Source of the DNA: Gluconobacter cerevisiae
Lineage (GTDB): Bacteria > Pseudomonadota > Alphaproteobacteria > Acetobacterales > Acetobacteraceae
DNA length: 64,000 nucleotides
Assembly: GCF_015244675.1 (NCBI RefSeq)
Contig: NZ_JABCQO010000005.1
Location: forward strand, 62,001 to 126,000
Direction: 5' to 3'
Shown here: positions 1 to 7,256 of the stretch, piece by piece
Position numbering within the stretch: the stretch's first letter is position 1
Layout of the letters: each line of letters starts with the position of its first letter
The notes under the pieces: generated by a model
Database searches by the model: none
The model's input: the letters and a program-made list of their open reading frames with translations, nothing else
What the model was told of the DNA's origin: nothing
Made by a program: the position numbers and the translations under genes

Positions 1-228
1 ATGCTTCTATTGACGCTTCCGGTGATCTATATCCCTCCCCGTGCAGGACTTCGAAATCCTCTTCCGGTGTACGTTCTTGGCGCCGGAATGGGGTTCGTCA
101 TCCTGCAGGGAATGATTTCCGCACTTGGAAACGCAGGCACGCTGCCAGCCCCGCTGGCTGTCAGCGTCGGGCCACTGCTTGGCGCCCTCCTGGGTTTGAC
201 CTGGCTCCTGCGGATGGAGGAACGATGA
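1..228 (+). CDS. LptF/LptG-family permease, C-terminal fragment (cut by window edge)
   Basis: The last 75 residues of a membrane protein whose start lies left of the window. The visible part has two hydrophobic segments (about residues 20-42 and 46-68), ending in a short charged tail LLRMEER. This is how YjgP/YjgQ-type permeases (LptF, LptG and paralogues) end, with Gly/Ala-rich helices around GNAGTLPAPLA. In the Lpt system such subunits pull lipopolysaccharide from the inner membrane towards the periplasmic bridge. Paralogues occur in other lipid-export loci. The stop codon overlaps the next start by 4 bp (ATGA), so it is probably cotranscribed with the following lipid and glycan genes. That context makes a dedicated paralogue as likely as the housekeeping LptG. 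Family assignment rests on a short fragment. Confidence 0.6.
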   Translation: MLLLTLPVIYIPPRAGLRNPLPVYVLGAGMGFVILQGMISALGNAGTLPAPLAVSVGPLLGALLGLTWLLRMEER

Positions 229-1040
229 GCATTTTCACTGCACCGTGGCGCAACATGTCCGCCATCCGGACAGGCCGCAGCTTTGATCTGGGAAAGATGA
301 ACCTCTCCCAGCTCTGGTTCGCCTATCTGACCTATCCGACGATCCTGCTTTATTTCGCCCTGATCGCAGGCGCGGCCTGGGCAGCCCTGCATTTCTCGGC
401 CTCCCTATGGGTTACACTCCTCCCCGTCCCCGTCGTGATCATGGTTTATCCGCTGGCCTGGTATGCGATCCATCGCTTCATTCTTCACGGACGCTGGCTC
501 TATCGCAACCATTGGACGGCCTCTCTCTGGAAGCGCATCCATTTCGACCATCATCAGGACCCGCATCTGCTAGACGTTCTGTTCGGCTCACCGCTGAACA
601 CGGTGCCGACGATGGCCATCATCACGATGCCGATCGGCGGTCTGATCGCAGGCTGGAGTGGCGCGTTCTGCGCCCTTTCGACTGCGCTGATCATGACCTG
701 CATCTATGAATTCTTCCACTGCATCCAGCATCTGGCCTACAAGCCGCGCTGGAAATGGGTGGCGGACATCAAGCAGTTACACGTCCTGCATCATTTCCAT
801 GACGAAGACGGCAATTACGGCATCACAAACTATGTGCCGGACCGCCTGTTCAGCAGCTTCTACCGTGAAGCCCGCGACCGGCCCCGCAGCAAACACGTCT
901 TCAATCTCGGCTATGATATTGAAGAAGCACGCCGCTATCCGTGGGTTATGGACCTGACCGGCTCACCGCCGAAAGATCGTCCCGATGGAGCCCGTCCAGC
1001 CGCCCCCCGCAAAACGCCAGACCGTAACCACGCGGCATGA
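225..1040 (+). CDS. Fatty-acid hydroxylase / sterol desaturase superfamily membrane protein
   Basis: A 271-residue integral membrane di-iron oxygenase-like protein. It carries the histidine clusters of the fatty acid hydroxylase superfamily: HRFILH (residues 83-88), HFDHH (106-110), HCIQH (165-169) and HVLHHFH (186-192). Hydrophobic segments lie at about 32-58, 62-82, 122-145 and 147-163. Members hydroxylate or desaturate sterols, fatty acids, carotenoids or sphingoid bases using O2 at the cytosolic face of the membrane. The start overlaps the preceding permease gene by 4 bp, and the stop overlaps the next start by 4 bp. Between a lipid-permease-like gene and sugar- and nucleotide-transferases, a substrate in a membrane lipid such as ceramide is plausible. 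That substrate is inference, and carotenoid or fatty-acid hydroxylation is not excluded. Confidence 0.85.
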   Translation: MSIFTAPWRNMSAIRTGRSFDLGKMNLSQLWFAYLTYPTILLYFALIAGAAWAALHFSASLWVTLLPVPVVIMVYPLAWYAIHRFILHGRWLYRNHWTASLWKRIHFDHHQDPHLLDVLFGSPLNTVPTMAIITMPIGGLIAGWSGAFCALSTALIMTCIYEFFHCIQHLAYKPRWKWVADIKQLHVLHHFHDEDGNYGITNYVPDRLFSSFYREARDRPRSKHVFNLGYDIEEARRYPWVMDLTGSPPKDRPDGARPAAPRKTPDRNHAA

Positions 1041-1792
1041 GTCTTCCGGTTCTGGTGCTCGCAGGCTCCCGTGACGGGGAGAATGATGTTCTCGCAAAGC
1101 TTGGACAGGTTTCTCACAAAGCGCTCCTTCCCGTTGGTGGCCAGCCCATGCTGGCCCGTGTGCTGGACACCATTGCCCGCACGCCCGGCCTCGGGCCCGT
1201 CACGATCAGCATCGAAAACCCCGACTGCATCAAGGATCTCGCAGGCGACGCCACGATCCTGCACTCAGCCCCCTCTCCCAGCGAAAGCGTTGCCGAAGCC
1301 ATCGACAGGATCGGCACGCCCTGTCTGGTGACAACGGCCGATCATGCACTCCTCCGCCCGAAATGGATTGAGGAGTTTCTGGCCAAAGCACAGGGCTGCG
1401 ATCTGGCCGCCGGTGTGGCGTTACGTGCGACGGTTGAACGCGACGTTCCCAGCACGAAACGCACCTATATCCACCTGTCAGATATGAGCTTTTCAGGCTG
1501 TAACCTATTCCTGATCGGCAGCCCAAAAGGGCGGAACGTCATCGCGCTGTGGAAGCGCCTTCAGCAGAACCGCAAGCGCCCGCTCCGGATGGCATTGACG
1601 CTCGGCCTCGGCACGCTGCTGCGCGCCATAACGCGTACGCTGGATTCCAACGCTCTTTACGGCCGCATCCAGAAGCTCACCGGTGCGAACGTCCGGCTGG
1701 TGAAGCTGTCTGACGGCCGTGCAGCGGTCGATGTGGACAAGCCTTCCGACCTGACGCTGGCTGAACAGATTCTGGCGCGGACGACCCCATGA
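1037..1792 (+). CDS. MobA-like NTP transferase family protein
   Basis: A 251-residue protein with the start of a nucleotidyltransferase Rossmann fold: VLVLAGSRDGENDV at residues 5-18, then HKALLPVGGQPML (about 28-40), which resembles the KxLlpvxGxPm signature of sugar- and cofactor-nucleotidyltransferases. TTADHALL (about 98-105) supplies the metal-binding Asp region. The usual GGxSxRMG glycine loop is altered (AGSRDGEND), so activity is uncertain. Family members transfer NMP to a phosphorylated sugar, polyol, cytidylyl acceptor or molybdopterin. No moco or sugar gene sits here. The flanking lipid-hydroxylase and glycosyltransferase genes suggest a role in making a lipid head group. It has 4-bp overlaps on both sides (ATGA), indicating translational coupling. 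Confidence 0.75.
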   Translation: MSLPVLVLAGSRDGENDVLAKLGQVSHKALLPVGGQPMLARVLDTIARTPGLGPVTISIENPDCIKDLAGDATILHSAPSPSESVAEAIDRIGTPCLVTTADHALLRPKWIEEFLAKAQGCDLAAGVALRATVERDVPSTKRTYIHLSDMSFSGCNLFLIGSPKGRNVIALWKRLQQNRKRPLRMALTLGLGTLLRAITRTLDSNALYGRIQKLTGANVRLVKLSDGRAAVDVDKPSDLTLAEQILARTTP

Positions 1793-2859
1793 AAATCGCC
1801 TACATCATCAATTCGCTCGAATGCGGCGGCGCACAGCTTCCCATTCCAGACATTGTTTCCGTCATGCGCGCCCGAGGCGGGGACGTGACTGTCTTCGCGC
1901 TGGCCAGCAAGGACGGATTGGCCATTCCGTTGCTGGAAGCCGCAGGAATACCCGTGCGAGTGCGCGAAGGCACAACGCGTGACCATATCGCGGCCTATCG
2001 CTGGCTGAGGGATGAAATGGAGGCGTTCCAGCCAGATCTGATCTGGACATCGCTAAGCCGCGCCACGCTTCTGGGACAACTGATCGCACTACGTCGCAAG
2101 ACCCCGACGGTTCACTGGCAGCATTGCGGACGTCTGAAAAAGGCCAACGCGTTCCTTCTCAGACTCTGCCGTCCCTACACCACGCTCTGGGTCGCTGACT
2201 CCCAGTCCGTCATCACCTTCGCCGCAAAAGAGCTCGGCCTCAGCGATAATTTCGTGGCGTGGCCCATTTTCCGCGCTAATCCTGACGCGCCCATCGCAAC
2301 ACCCTGGAAAGAGGGCGAGGTCGTTCGCGTCGGCTCTCTGGGACGGCTCAATCCGGTCAAGGCCTATGATATCCTCTGCGAGGCCGTGTCCCTCCTGAAG
2401 GATCATCCGGACCTGCCGCCGTTTCGTCTTCAAATTGCAGGCGACGGCCCTCTTCACGCGGCGCTTCAAGCCCGCATCACGGCCGGAAATCTGCCGATCG
2501 ACCTTCCAGGCTATACGTCAAAGCCGATGGATTTCCTGAAAACCCTGCACCTCTACGTCCAGTCGTCGCACTGGGAGGGCATGTGCGTAGCAGGACATGA
2601 AGCCATGACCTGCGGGTTGCCTGTTGTCGCGACCCCGGCGGGAGAACTGCCGTCCAGCATCCTCGACGGCGAAACGGGTCGCATCGTACCATTCGACAAT
2701 GCCCCCGCTCTTGCAGCCGCTCTGGCGGATCTGATCGGCAGACCCGCCGATTTGGCAGCAATGGGCGAACGCTCCCGCAAGCGGGTTATGGAGCGCTTCG
2801 GCCCAGAAGCCTTCACCCGTAACGGCAATGCCGTGCTGGACCGTATTCCGGGCTTCTGA
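1789..2859 (+). CDS. GT4-type glycosyltransferase
   Basis: A 356-residue retaining glycosyltransferase of the GT-B fold. The N-terminal half begins MKIAYIINSLECGGAQ, the typical GGAE/Q loop of family 4 enzymes. The C-terminal half has the phosphosugar-binding strand VGSLGRLNPVK (about 182-192) and the EX7E-like motif EGMCVAGHEAM, followed by GLPVVAT. It is cytosolic with no membrane segment, and is expected to transfer a sugar from a nucleotide or polyprenyl donor to a lipid or glycan acceptor. It is the last gene of the four-gene overlapping plus-strand run. The acceptor cannot be read from sequence. The neighbouring hydroxylase and permease favour a membrane lipid. A strong hairpin covers its stop codon. 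Confidence 0.88.
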   Translation: MKIAYIINSLECGGAQLPIPDIVSVMRARGGDVTVFALASKDGLAIPLLEAAGIPVRVREGTTRDHIAAYRWLRDEMEAFQPDLIWTSLSRATLLGQLIALRRKTPTVHWQHCGRLKKANAFLLRLCRPYTTLWVADSQSVITFAAKELGLSDNFVAWPIFRANPDAPIATPWKEGEVVRVGSLGRLNPVKAYDILCEAVSLLKDHPDLPPFRLQIAGDGPLHAALQARITAGNLPIDLPGYTSKPMDFLKTLHLYVQSSHWEGMCVAGHEAMTCGLPVVATPAGELPSSILDGETGRIVPFDNAPALAAALADLIGRPADLAAMGERSRKRVMERFGPEAFTRNGNAVLDRIPGF

Positions 2860-2873
2860 AGGCCCGGAATACG
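2842..2873. terminator. 12-bp perfect hairpin over the stop codon of the GT4 gene
   Basis: Arms CGTATTCCGGGC (2842-2853) and GCCCGGAATACG (2862-2873) are perfect complements around an 8-nt loop that contains the TGA stop of the glycosyltransferase gene. It lies in the 19-bp gap between two convergent genes, so it probably acts as a bidirectional terminator. Only a short T-rich tail (CACTTTC) follows on the plus strand. Confidence 0.55.
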
Positions 2874-2878
2874 CACTT

Positions 2879-3769
2879 TCAGGCTCCGAAGACCCGCCGC
2901 TTCACATTCAGCAGGTCCCGCTTCGGGCCAAGTCCGATTTTCTTGACATCAATCAGCGTCACCTGTCCGGCTGCGGAGAGCGTGTGCATTCCGTCCCCAA
3001 AACGCCGACGCAGGGATGCTGGAATGGAAATCGTCAGCCCGGGCGTGACTTTCGGTAGTTCACGTTCCAGCCCCTCAATTTCCAGCAGCCGGATGCCGCG
3101 TCCATAAGTGCCCTGGCAGTCCTGCGTCGGCAGAATGATCTTTCCATCCACAACAACCGGCGTTCCTGCCGGACGCGCACCTGCACGGTCGTTCAGGAAA
3201 AGCCCAAGATTCTTCCATGAGCCCGTCAGCGTATCAGCCACGGAAATGTTCAAGAGACTTTGCCGCTCGACCTTACTGCCCGCAGGAGTCCAGAACATCC
3301 ACCAGCGATCGGCATGCTGGAAAGGTGTGGCATCGATTGCGGCTTCGGGAAAATCGAAAGCCTCGACGCGCTCCCATCCCCGGGGAAATGACGTCGCACG
3401 ATAGAGCGAAAGACGCCCCGAGGCGCTCGCTTCGGGCAACAGGTAAACTTCGCCCTCATGCTCGAACACAAAGGGGTAAGACAGGTGCCAAGGCTCTTCC
3501 AGAACGCTCTCACGGGATAGCAGCCGCCCCGTACCATCATAGATCAGAACTTCGATCATGCCTTTCGGATGACGATAATCGAACGCTTCGGCAAAGACAT
3601 ACAGCTTTCCGTCTCGCCACAGGCCGAAAGGGTCCGCCAGAAAACGATGGTCCCCGATGTCGGGCAGCGTCGTGATAGGAAAACCGTTCAGACTGGCCGC
3701 ATCGACGATCTCCGCCAGAGGCGCATGAACGATGGCGCATCGCCAGTGATCCGTCCGCAGAAATGGCAT
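2879..3769 (-). CDS. GINT1-like (glucosamine inositolphosphorylceramide transferase N-terminal-like) protein
   Basis: A 296-residue protein resembling the beta-propeller-like domain found at the N-terminus of plant glucosamine inositolphosphorylceramide transferase and in bacterial stand-alone homologues. Repeated blades are visible: FLADPFGLWRDGKLYVFAEA, LEEPWHLSYPFVFEHEGEVY, LPEASASGRLSLYRA and IDATPFQHADRWWMF, with Asp/Glu and Trp positions reminiscent of GH43/GH32 propellers. A longer frame to 3874 exists. The ATG at 3769 is preferred because GGAGGAG lies 7 nt upstream and the longer version would run into mmcB. No signal peptide is seen. It converges on the lipid/glycan run, and its plant relative acts on a sphingolipid, which supports a glycolipid role. 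Its exact reaction is unknown. Confidence 0.72.
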   Translation of the reverse strand: MPFLRTDHWRCAIVHAPLAEIVDAASLNGFPITTLPDIGDHRFLADPFGLWRDGKLYVFAEAFDYRHPKGMIEVLIYDGTGRLLSRESVLEEPWHLSYPFVFEHEGEVYLLPEASASGRLSLYRATSFPRGWERVEAFDFPEAAIDATPFQHADRWWMFWTPAGSKVERQSLLNISVADTLTGSWKNLGLFLNDRAGARPAGTPVVVDGKIILPTQDCQGTYGRGIRLLEIEGLERELPKVTPGLTISIPASLRRRFGDGMHTLSAAGQVTLIDVKKIGLGPKRDLLNVKRRVFGA

Positions 3770-3852
3770 GAGGCACTCCTCCCGCAAAAATACAGCTTCA
3801 AAAAATATCTGCCGGGGCAGACGTAGAGCGCAGATCGGGGCAGGATGGAACC

Positions 3853-4392
3853 ATGAGTGAGGCCCTTTCCGCAATTCCCGCAGACATCTCCTGCGGTCTG
3901 CCCGAAACGCAACTGGCCATCCGGCGCGCCGTTCTCGGCCTGTGCCGGACGATGAACTGGGCGGCCATCAATGAATTTTCCCTTCCCGCCGCGGGTCGTC
4001 GCGCAGACGTGATGGCGCTTCTGCCCGACCACTCCCTGACCTGCATCGAGATCAAGTCCGGCCTGCGCGATTTTCAGACCGATCAGAAATGGCCCGAATA
4101 CCGTGACTGGTCCGACCGCCTGTTTTTCGCCGTGGATGACGCTTTTCCCGTAGACCTCATTCCGCCGGACGTGGGTCTGATCGTCGTCAGCGTCAGCGCC
4201 GTCCCCCCTGCCCTGCGCGAAGGCGTTCTGGCAGAATGCACGATCATCCGGGAACCCGCCCTCCACAGACTCGCCCCTGCCCGGAGGCGGACACTGGTGC
4301 ATCTGTTCGCAACAACCGCAGCCAGCCGTCTCATGGGCCTTGAAGACCCCGCCATCACCTCATCCCTCCGCGCTGCACGACGCGCTGAATAG
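3853..4392 (+). CDS. mmcB: MmcB family DNA repair protein
   Basis: A 179-residue restriction-endonuclease-like protein of the MmcB family, known in alphaproteobacteria as a DNA-damage-induced protein. The nuclease-like core is visible as RRADVMALLPD (about 49-59), IEIKSGLRDFQTDQKWPEY (about 65-83) and DRLFFAV. This gives the D...ExK arrangement of PD-(D/E)xK enzymes. The C-terminal RLAPARRRTLVHLFA is also typical. AGGAT about 7 nt before the ATG supports the start. It is divergent from the GINT1-like gene and followed 9 bp later by an inositol-phosphatase family gene. I did not find a clear LexA box by eye. Confidence 0.9.
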   Translation: MSEALSAIPADISCGLPETQLAIRRAVLGLCRTMNWAAINEFSLPAAGRRADVMALLPDHSLTCIEIKSGLRDFQTDQKWPEYRDWSDRLFFAVDDAFPVDLIPPDVGLIVVSVSAVPPALREGVLAECTIIREPALHRLAPARRRTLVHLFATTAASRLMGLEDPAITSSLRAARRAE

Positions 4393-4401
4393 GACTGTTC
4401 C

Positions 4402-5190
4402 ATGACCTTTGATCCAATCGCCGTCCGCCTCGAAGCCGCCCGCAGCGTCGTTCGCGACGCAGCCCAGCTGGCCCTCTCCCTGCGCCCGGCCCCCGGCGGC
4501 CCGAGCGGGACTCTCAAGGGACGTCAGGACTATCTGACCGAAGCGGACGGCGCTGTCGAAGCCCTCGTCAGCCGCCGCATTCAGGAGCTTTTTCCCGAAG
4601 ACGGTTTTCAGGGCGAAGAAAACGGTACGACCCGTCAGGGCCGCTTCCGCTGGGTCGTGGACCCGATCGACGGCACCTCGAACTATGCGCGTGGCCGGGA
4701 CCGCTGGTGCGTCTCCCTCGGCCTTCTGGAAGGCGACGAACCCGTCGCGGGCGTGATCGAGGCCCCGGCGCTGGGTGAAGTCTTCACGGCCAGCAAAGGC
4801 AAGGGCGCGTTCCTGAACGGCAAGCCCATCAAGGCCTCTCCCATCACCAACACGCAGGAGGCCATGATCGAAATGGGCTGGTCCTCCCGCGTCCCTGCCG
4901 AAACGTTCAACGAAAAGATCGCCGCCATCATGGCTCTGGGTGCCATGCCACGCTCGGGCGGGTCCGGCGCGCTGGCTTTGGCGGATGTGGCCTGTGGTCG
5001 CTCCGACGGCTATCTGGAAATTGTCATCCAGCTCTGGGATGTCGCCGCCGCACTGGCCATTCTCGCAGAGTCCGGCGCGGCCGTCTCGCCCTTCCTCCAG
5101 ACGGGCGGTCTGACGGGCGGGGCGACAATCCTTGCAGCGGCTCCGGGCGTCGCAAAGGACCTCTCAGCCGCCGTCAACGTGGAAATCTGA
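4402..5190 (+). CDS. Inositol monophosphatase family protein
   Basis: A 262-residue Mg-dependent sugar/inositol phosphatase. Motif 1 is WVVDPIDGTSNYARG (about 80-94), giving the DPxDGT(T/S)N metal site. EENG just upstream supplies the Glu ligand. Motif 2 is the C-terminal WDVAAALAILAESGA (about 213-227). RSGGSGALALADVACG fits the family core. Members dephosphorylate inositol phosphates, histidinol phosphate, 3'-phosphoadenosine phosphate or fructose bisphosphate. The sequence alone does not decide among SuhB-, CysQ- and HisN-like activities. AGGA is placed about 7 nt before the ATG. It lies between mmcB and a SYLF lipoprotein, with no pathway partner next to it. Confidence 0.88.
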   Translation: MTFDPIAVRLEAARSVVRDAAQLALSLRPAPGGPSGTLKGRQDYLTEADGAVEALVSRRIQELFPEDGFQGEENGTTRQGRFRWVVDPIDGTSNYARGRDRWCVSLGLLEGDEPVAGVIEAPALGEVFTASKGKGAFLNGKPIKASPITNTQEAMIEMGWSSRVPAETFNEKIAAIMALGAMPRSGGSGALALADVACGRSDGYLEIVIQLWDVAAALAILAESGAAVSPFLQTGGLTGGATILAAAPGVAKDLSAAVNVEI

Positions 5191-5276
5191 CATCTCCTTT
5201 CCCGCACTCGTGATTTGGCCGCATTTGGCGCATAGTGCGGGAAACGTCTTTTCGATGACTGCAGAAGGTATCTTCC

Positions 5277-6155
5277 ATGACCCTGTCCGGTCTCCTGCGT
5301 ACGACCACGCTCGTCGCTTCGGGCTGTATTGCCCTGTCGGCCTGCTCCGACGCACCCCAGACCACGGCCAGCCAGCAGCAGCTCGTGGTCGATCGCGCCA
5401 CGCTGGCTGTTCAGGATCTCTTCGCGGGTACCACGCCCCAGTCGCGCTCGCAGAAGCTTCTGGCAGAAGCAAAAGCCGTCATGGTCTGTCCGTCCGTGCT
5501 GAACATGTCCTTCGGCATCGGCGGCTCTGGCGGGCGCTGCCTGCTGCTCAGTCGTGATGCGCGCGGATCCTGGTCTGATCCGGCATTCTATCGTCTGAGC
5601 ACGGCCTCGCTGGGATTACAGGTTGGCGTCCAGAGCGCGGAAACCATTCTGTTCATCATGTCCCAGCGCGGCATTCAGGCCATTCTGGACAGTCAGTTCA
5701 AGTTTGACGCCTCTGCCTCTGCGTCCTTTGCCAGCATCGGTACGGGTGTCGAAAACAGCACGGCCGGCGCACACAACACCGATATCTATGCTGCCCAGAA
5801 AAACGAAGGTCTTTATGCCGGCGCCGCTCTGGGTGGCTCGAAACTGACCGTCGATAGCGGCGCGAACCGTGCCTATTACAACCAGACGGTCGGTCCTGAA
5901 GACATCGTCGTGACGATGCGCGTCAACAATCCGTCCGCTGATCCGCTGCGCCGCGCCCTGATGTCAGTCGCCCAGACACCAGCCGCTTCCACGGCTTCGA
6001 GACGCGTGACGCAGGCCGCCACCACGGCCCGTAACACAGCCGCACAGGATGTGGTCGGCAACAGTCCTTACCCGACGACCTACGATGCCTCTCGCCCCTA
6101 CTCGGCACAGGCTGCAGGCGTCCAGAGTCAGAGCCTTGCTCCGCTGAAGCACTGA
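5277..6155 (+). CDS. SYLF (Ysc84) domain lipoprotein
   Basis: A 292-residue exported protein. The N-terminus has a hydrophobic signal and a lipobox-like LSAC (about residues 20-23), so it is probably lipid-anchored. Residues about 55-225 match the SYLF/Ysc84 lipid-binding domain: LLAEAKAVMVCPSVLNMSFG, GGSGGRCLLLSRD, WSDPAFYRLSTASLGLQVG, FIMSQRGIQAIL and IYAAQKNEGLYAGAALGGSKL. The domain binds phosphoinositides in eukaryotes; its bacterial role is poorly defined but is envelope-associated. The C-terminal ~65 residues are Ala/Ser/Thr-rich and probably disordered. AGAAGG about 8 nt upstream supports the start. Transcription converges with mltG. Confidence 0.85.
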   Translation: MTLSGLLRTTTLVASGCIALSACSDAPQTTASQQQLVVDRATLAVQDLFAGTTPQSRSQKLLAEAKAVMVCPSVLNMSFGIGGSGGRCLLLSRDARGSWSDPAFYRLSTASLGLQVGVQSAETILFIMSQRGIQAILDSQFKFDASASASFASIGTGVENSTAGAHNTDIYAAQKNEGLYAGAALGGSKLTVDSGANRAYYNQTVGPEDIVVTMRVNNPSADPLRRALMSVAQTPAASTASRRVTQAATTARNTAAQDVVGNSPYPTTYDASRPYSAQAAGVQSQSLAPLKH

Positions 6156-6157
6156 AA

Positions 6158-6190
6158 AACCGTCCCGCTCTTTTTCAAAGGGCGGGACAT
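6158..6190 (-). terminator. Rho-independent terminator of the fab-mltG operon
   Basis: Arms GTCCCGC (6162-6168) and GCGGGAC (6182-6188) form a GC-rich hairpin. Read on the minus strand it is followed by a run of five T (GGTTTTTC), directly after the mltG stop codon. It sits in the 34-bp gap between convergent genes and may slow transcription from both sides. Confidence 0.6.
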
Positions 6191-7239
6191 CAGTTCGGGT
6201 TTTGCGACGCCCCGGACAGATGCGCGCGATAGGCGCGGATATTTTTATCCTGATCGGCAAGGGTCTCGGCAAAATTATGCCCGCCCGTTCCTGTTGCCAC
6301 GAAATACAACATTTTGCCTTCTGCCGGATGCGCTGCTGCGTCCAGAGAATTCTGCCCCGGTGAGCAGATTGGTCCAGGCGGCAGTCCCGCCTGAAGATAA
6401 GTATTGTACGGCCCCGGCGTTTGCAGATCCTCATGGGTCAGAGGCGCATCAAGCGTCCCGGCCCCGTTGCTGAGCCCGTAAATCACGCTCGGGTCCGTCT
6501 GTAGTCGCATTCCCAGCTTCAGACGGTTCAGGAACACACGCGCCACCATGGGACGCTCGGGCGGCACACCTGTTTCACGCTCGATCAGAGACGCCAGAAC
6601 CAGCAACTCTTGCGGAGACTGGATCAATCCGTCCAGCGCCTCGACATTGCGCCCTTCCCACGCTGCGGCCAGCCTGGTCGTCATCATTTTCTGCAATTTT
6701 TCGGCCAAAGCCTGACGCGACGTGCCCCAGATATAGGAAACCGTCTGTGGAAAAATCGTCCCTTCCGCCAATGTCGGCAGATCACCGCTCAAGGCCGGGG
6801 CCTTGTCCAGAATGGCTGTGATTTTTAACGCAGTGAGCCCCTCAGGCACCGTCACCTGATGGGAAACAGGCTTGCCATGGCGCAGGATCTCAAGGACATG
6901 CGCGACCGAGACACGAGAAGGAAACTGAAGTTCCGCCGCATGGATCTGGCCATCGCGATGCGTCAGAAAAGCCGCAATCCGGAAAAAAGTACCGGAGGCC
7001 CATGTTGGCGACAGGATACCATCGTCCTGAAGGGCTTTCGTCACCCGAGCATTGTTACCGTGCGGGATGACGAAAATTTTCGCGTCCTGAAGCGGACCGG
7101 GATCGGTGTAATGGCCATATCCCGCAACCAGTCCTGCTATGAGCAGAAGTGGTGCTCCGAAGAGCGCCAGCTTCCGACCAGCCTTTGGAGGAAGAACGAG
7201 CTTCCGCGGCTCTTCGCCGTCAGACTGGCCTTCAGGCAT
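6190..7239 (-). CDS. mltG: Endolytic transglycosylase MltG
   Basis: A 349-residue YceG-like murein lytic transglycosylase anchored in the inner membrane. A short cytosolic N-terminus is followed by a membrane segment at about 24-44. The catalytic region contains ASLIERETG (the Glu of ERETG is the expected catalytic residue) and LQTDPSVIYGL, followed by PLTHEDLQTPGPYNTY and GLPPGPICSPG, all family hallmarks. It cleaves nascent peptidoglycan strands and sets glycan length. The start is supported by GAAGGG about 9 nt upstream. It lies 17 bp after fabF, an arrangement common in proteobacteria, so it is probably the last gene of the fatty-acid operon and ends at a terminator. Confidence 0.95.
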   Translation of the reverse strand: MPEGQSDGEEPRKLVLPPKAGRKLALFGAPLLLIAGLVAGYGHYTDPGPLQDAKIFVIPHGNNARVTKALQDDGILSPTWASGTFFRIAAFLTHRDGQIHAAELQFPSRVSVAHVLEILRHGKPVSHQVTVPEGLTALKITAILDKAPALSGDLPTLAEGTIFPQTVSYIWGTSRQALAEKLQKMMTTRLAAAWEGRNVEALDGLIQSPQELLVLASLIERETGVPPERPMVARVFLNRLKLGMRLQTDPSVIYGLSNGAGTLDAPLTHEDLQTPGPYNTYLQAGLPPGPICSPGQNSLDAAAHPAEGKMLYFVATGTGGHNFAETLADQDKNIRAYRAHLSGASQNPN

Positions 7240-7256
7240 GAAAAACGAACCCTTCC

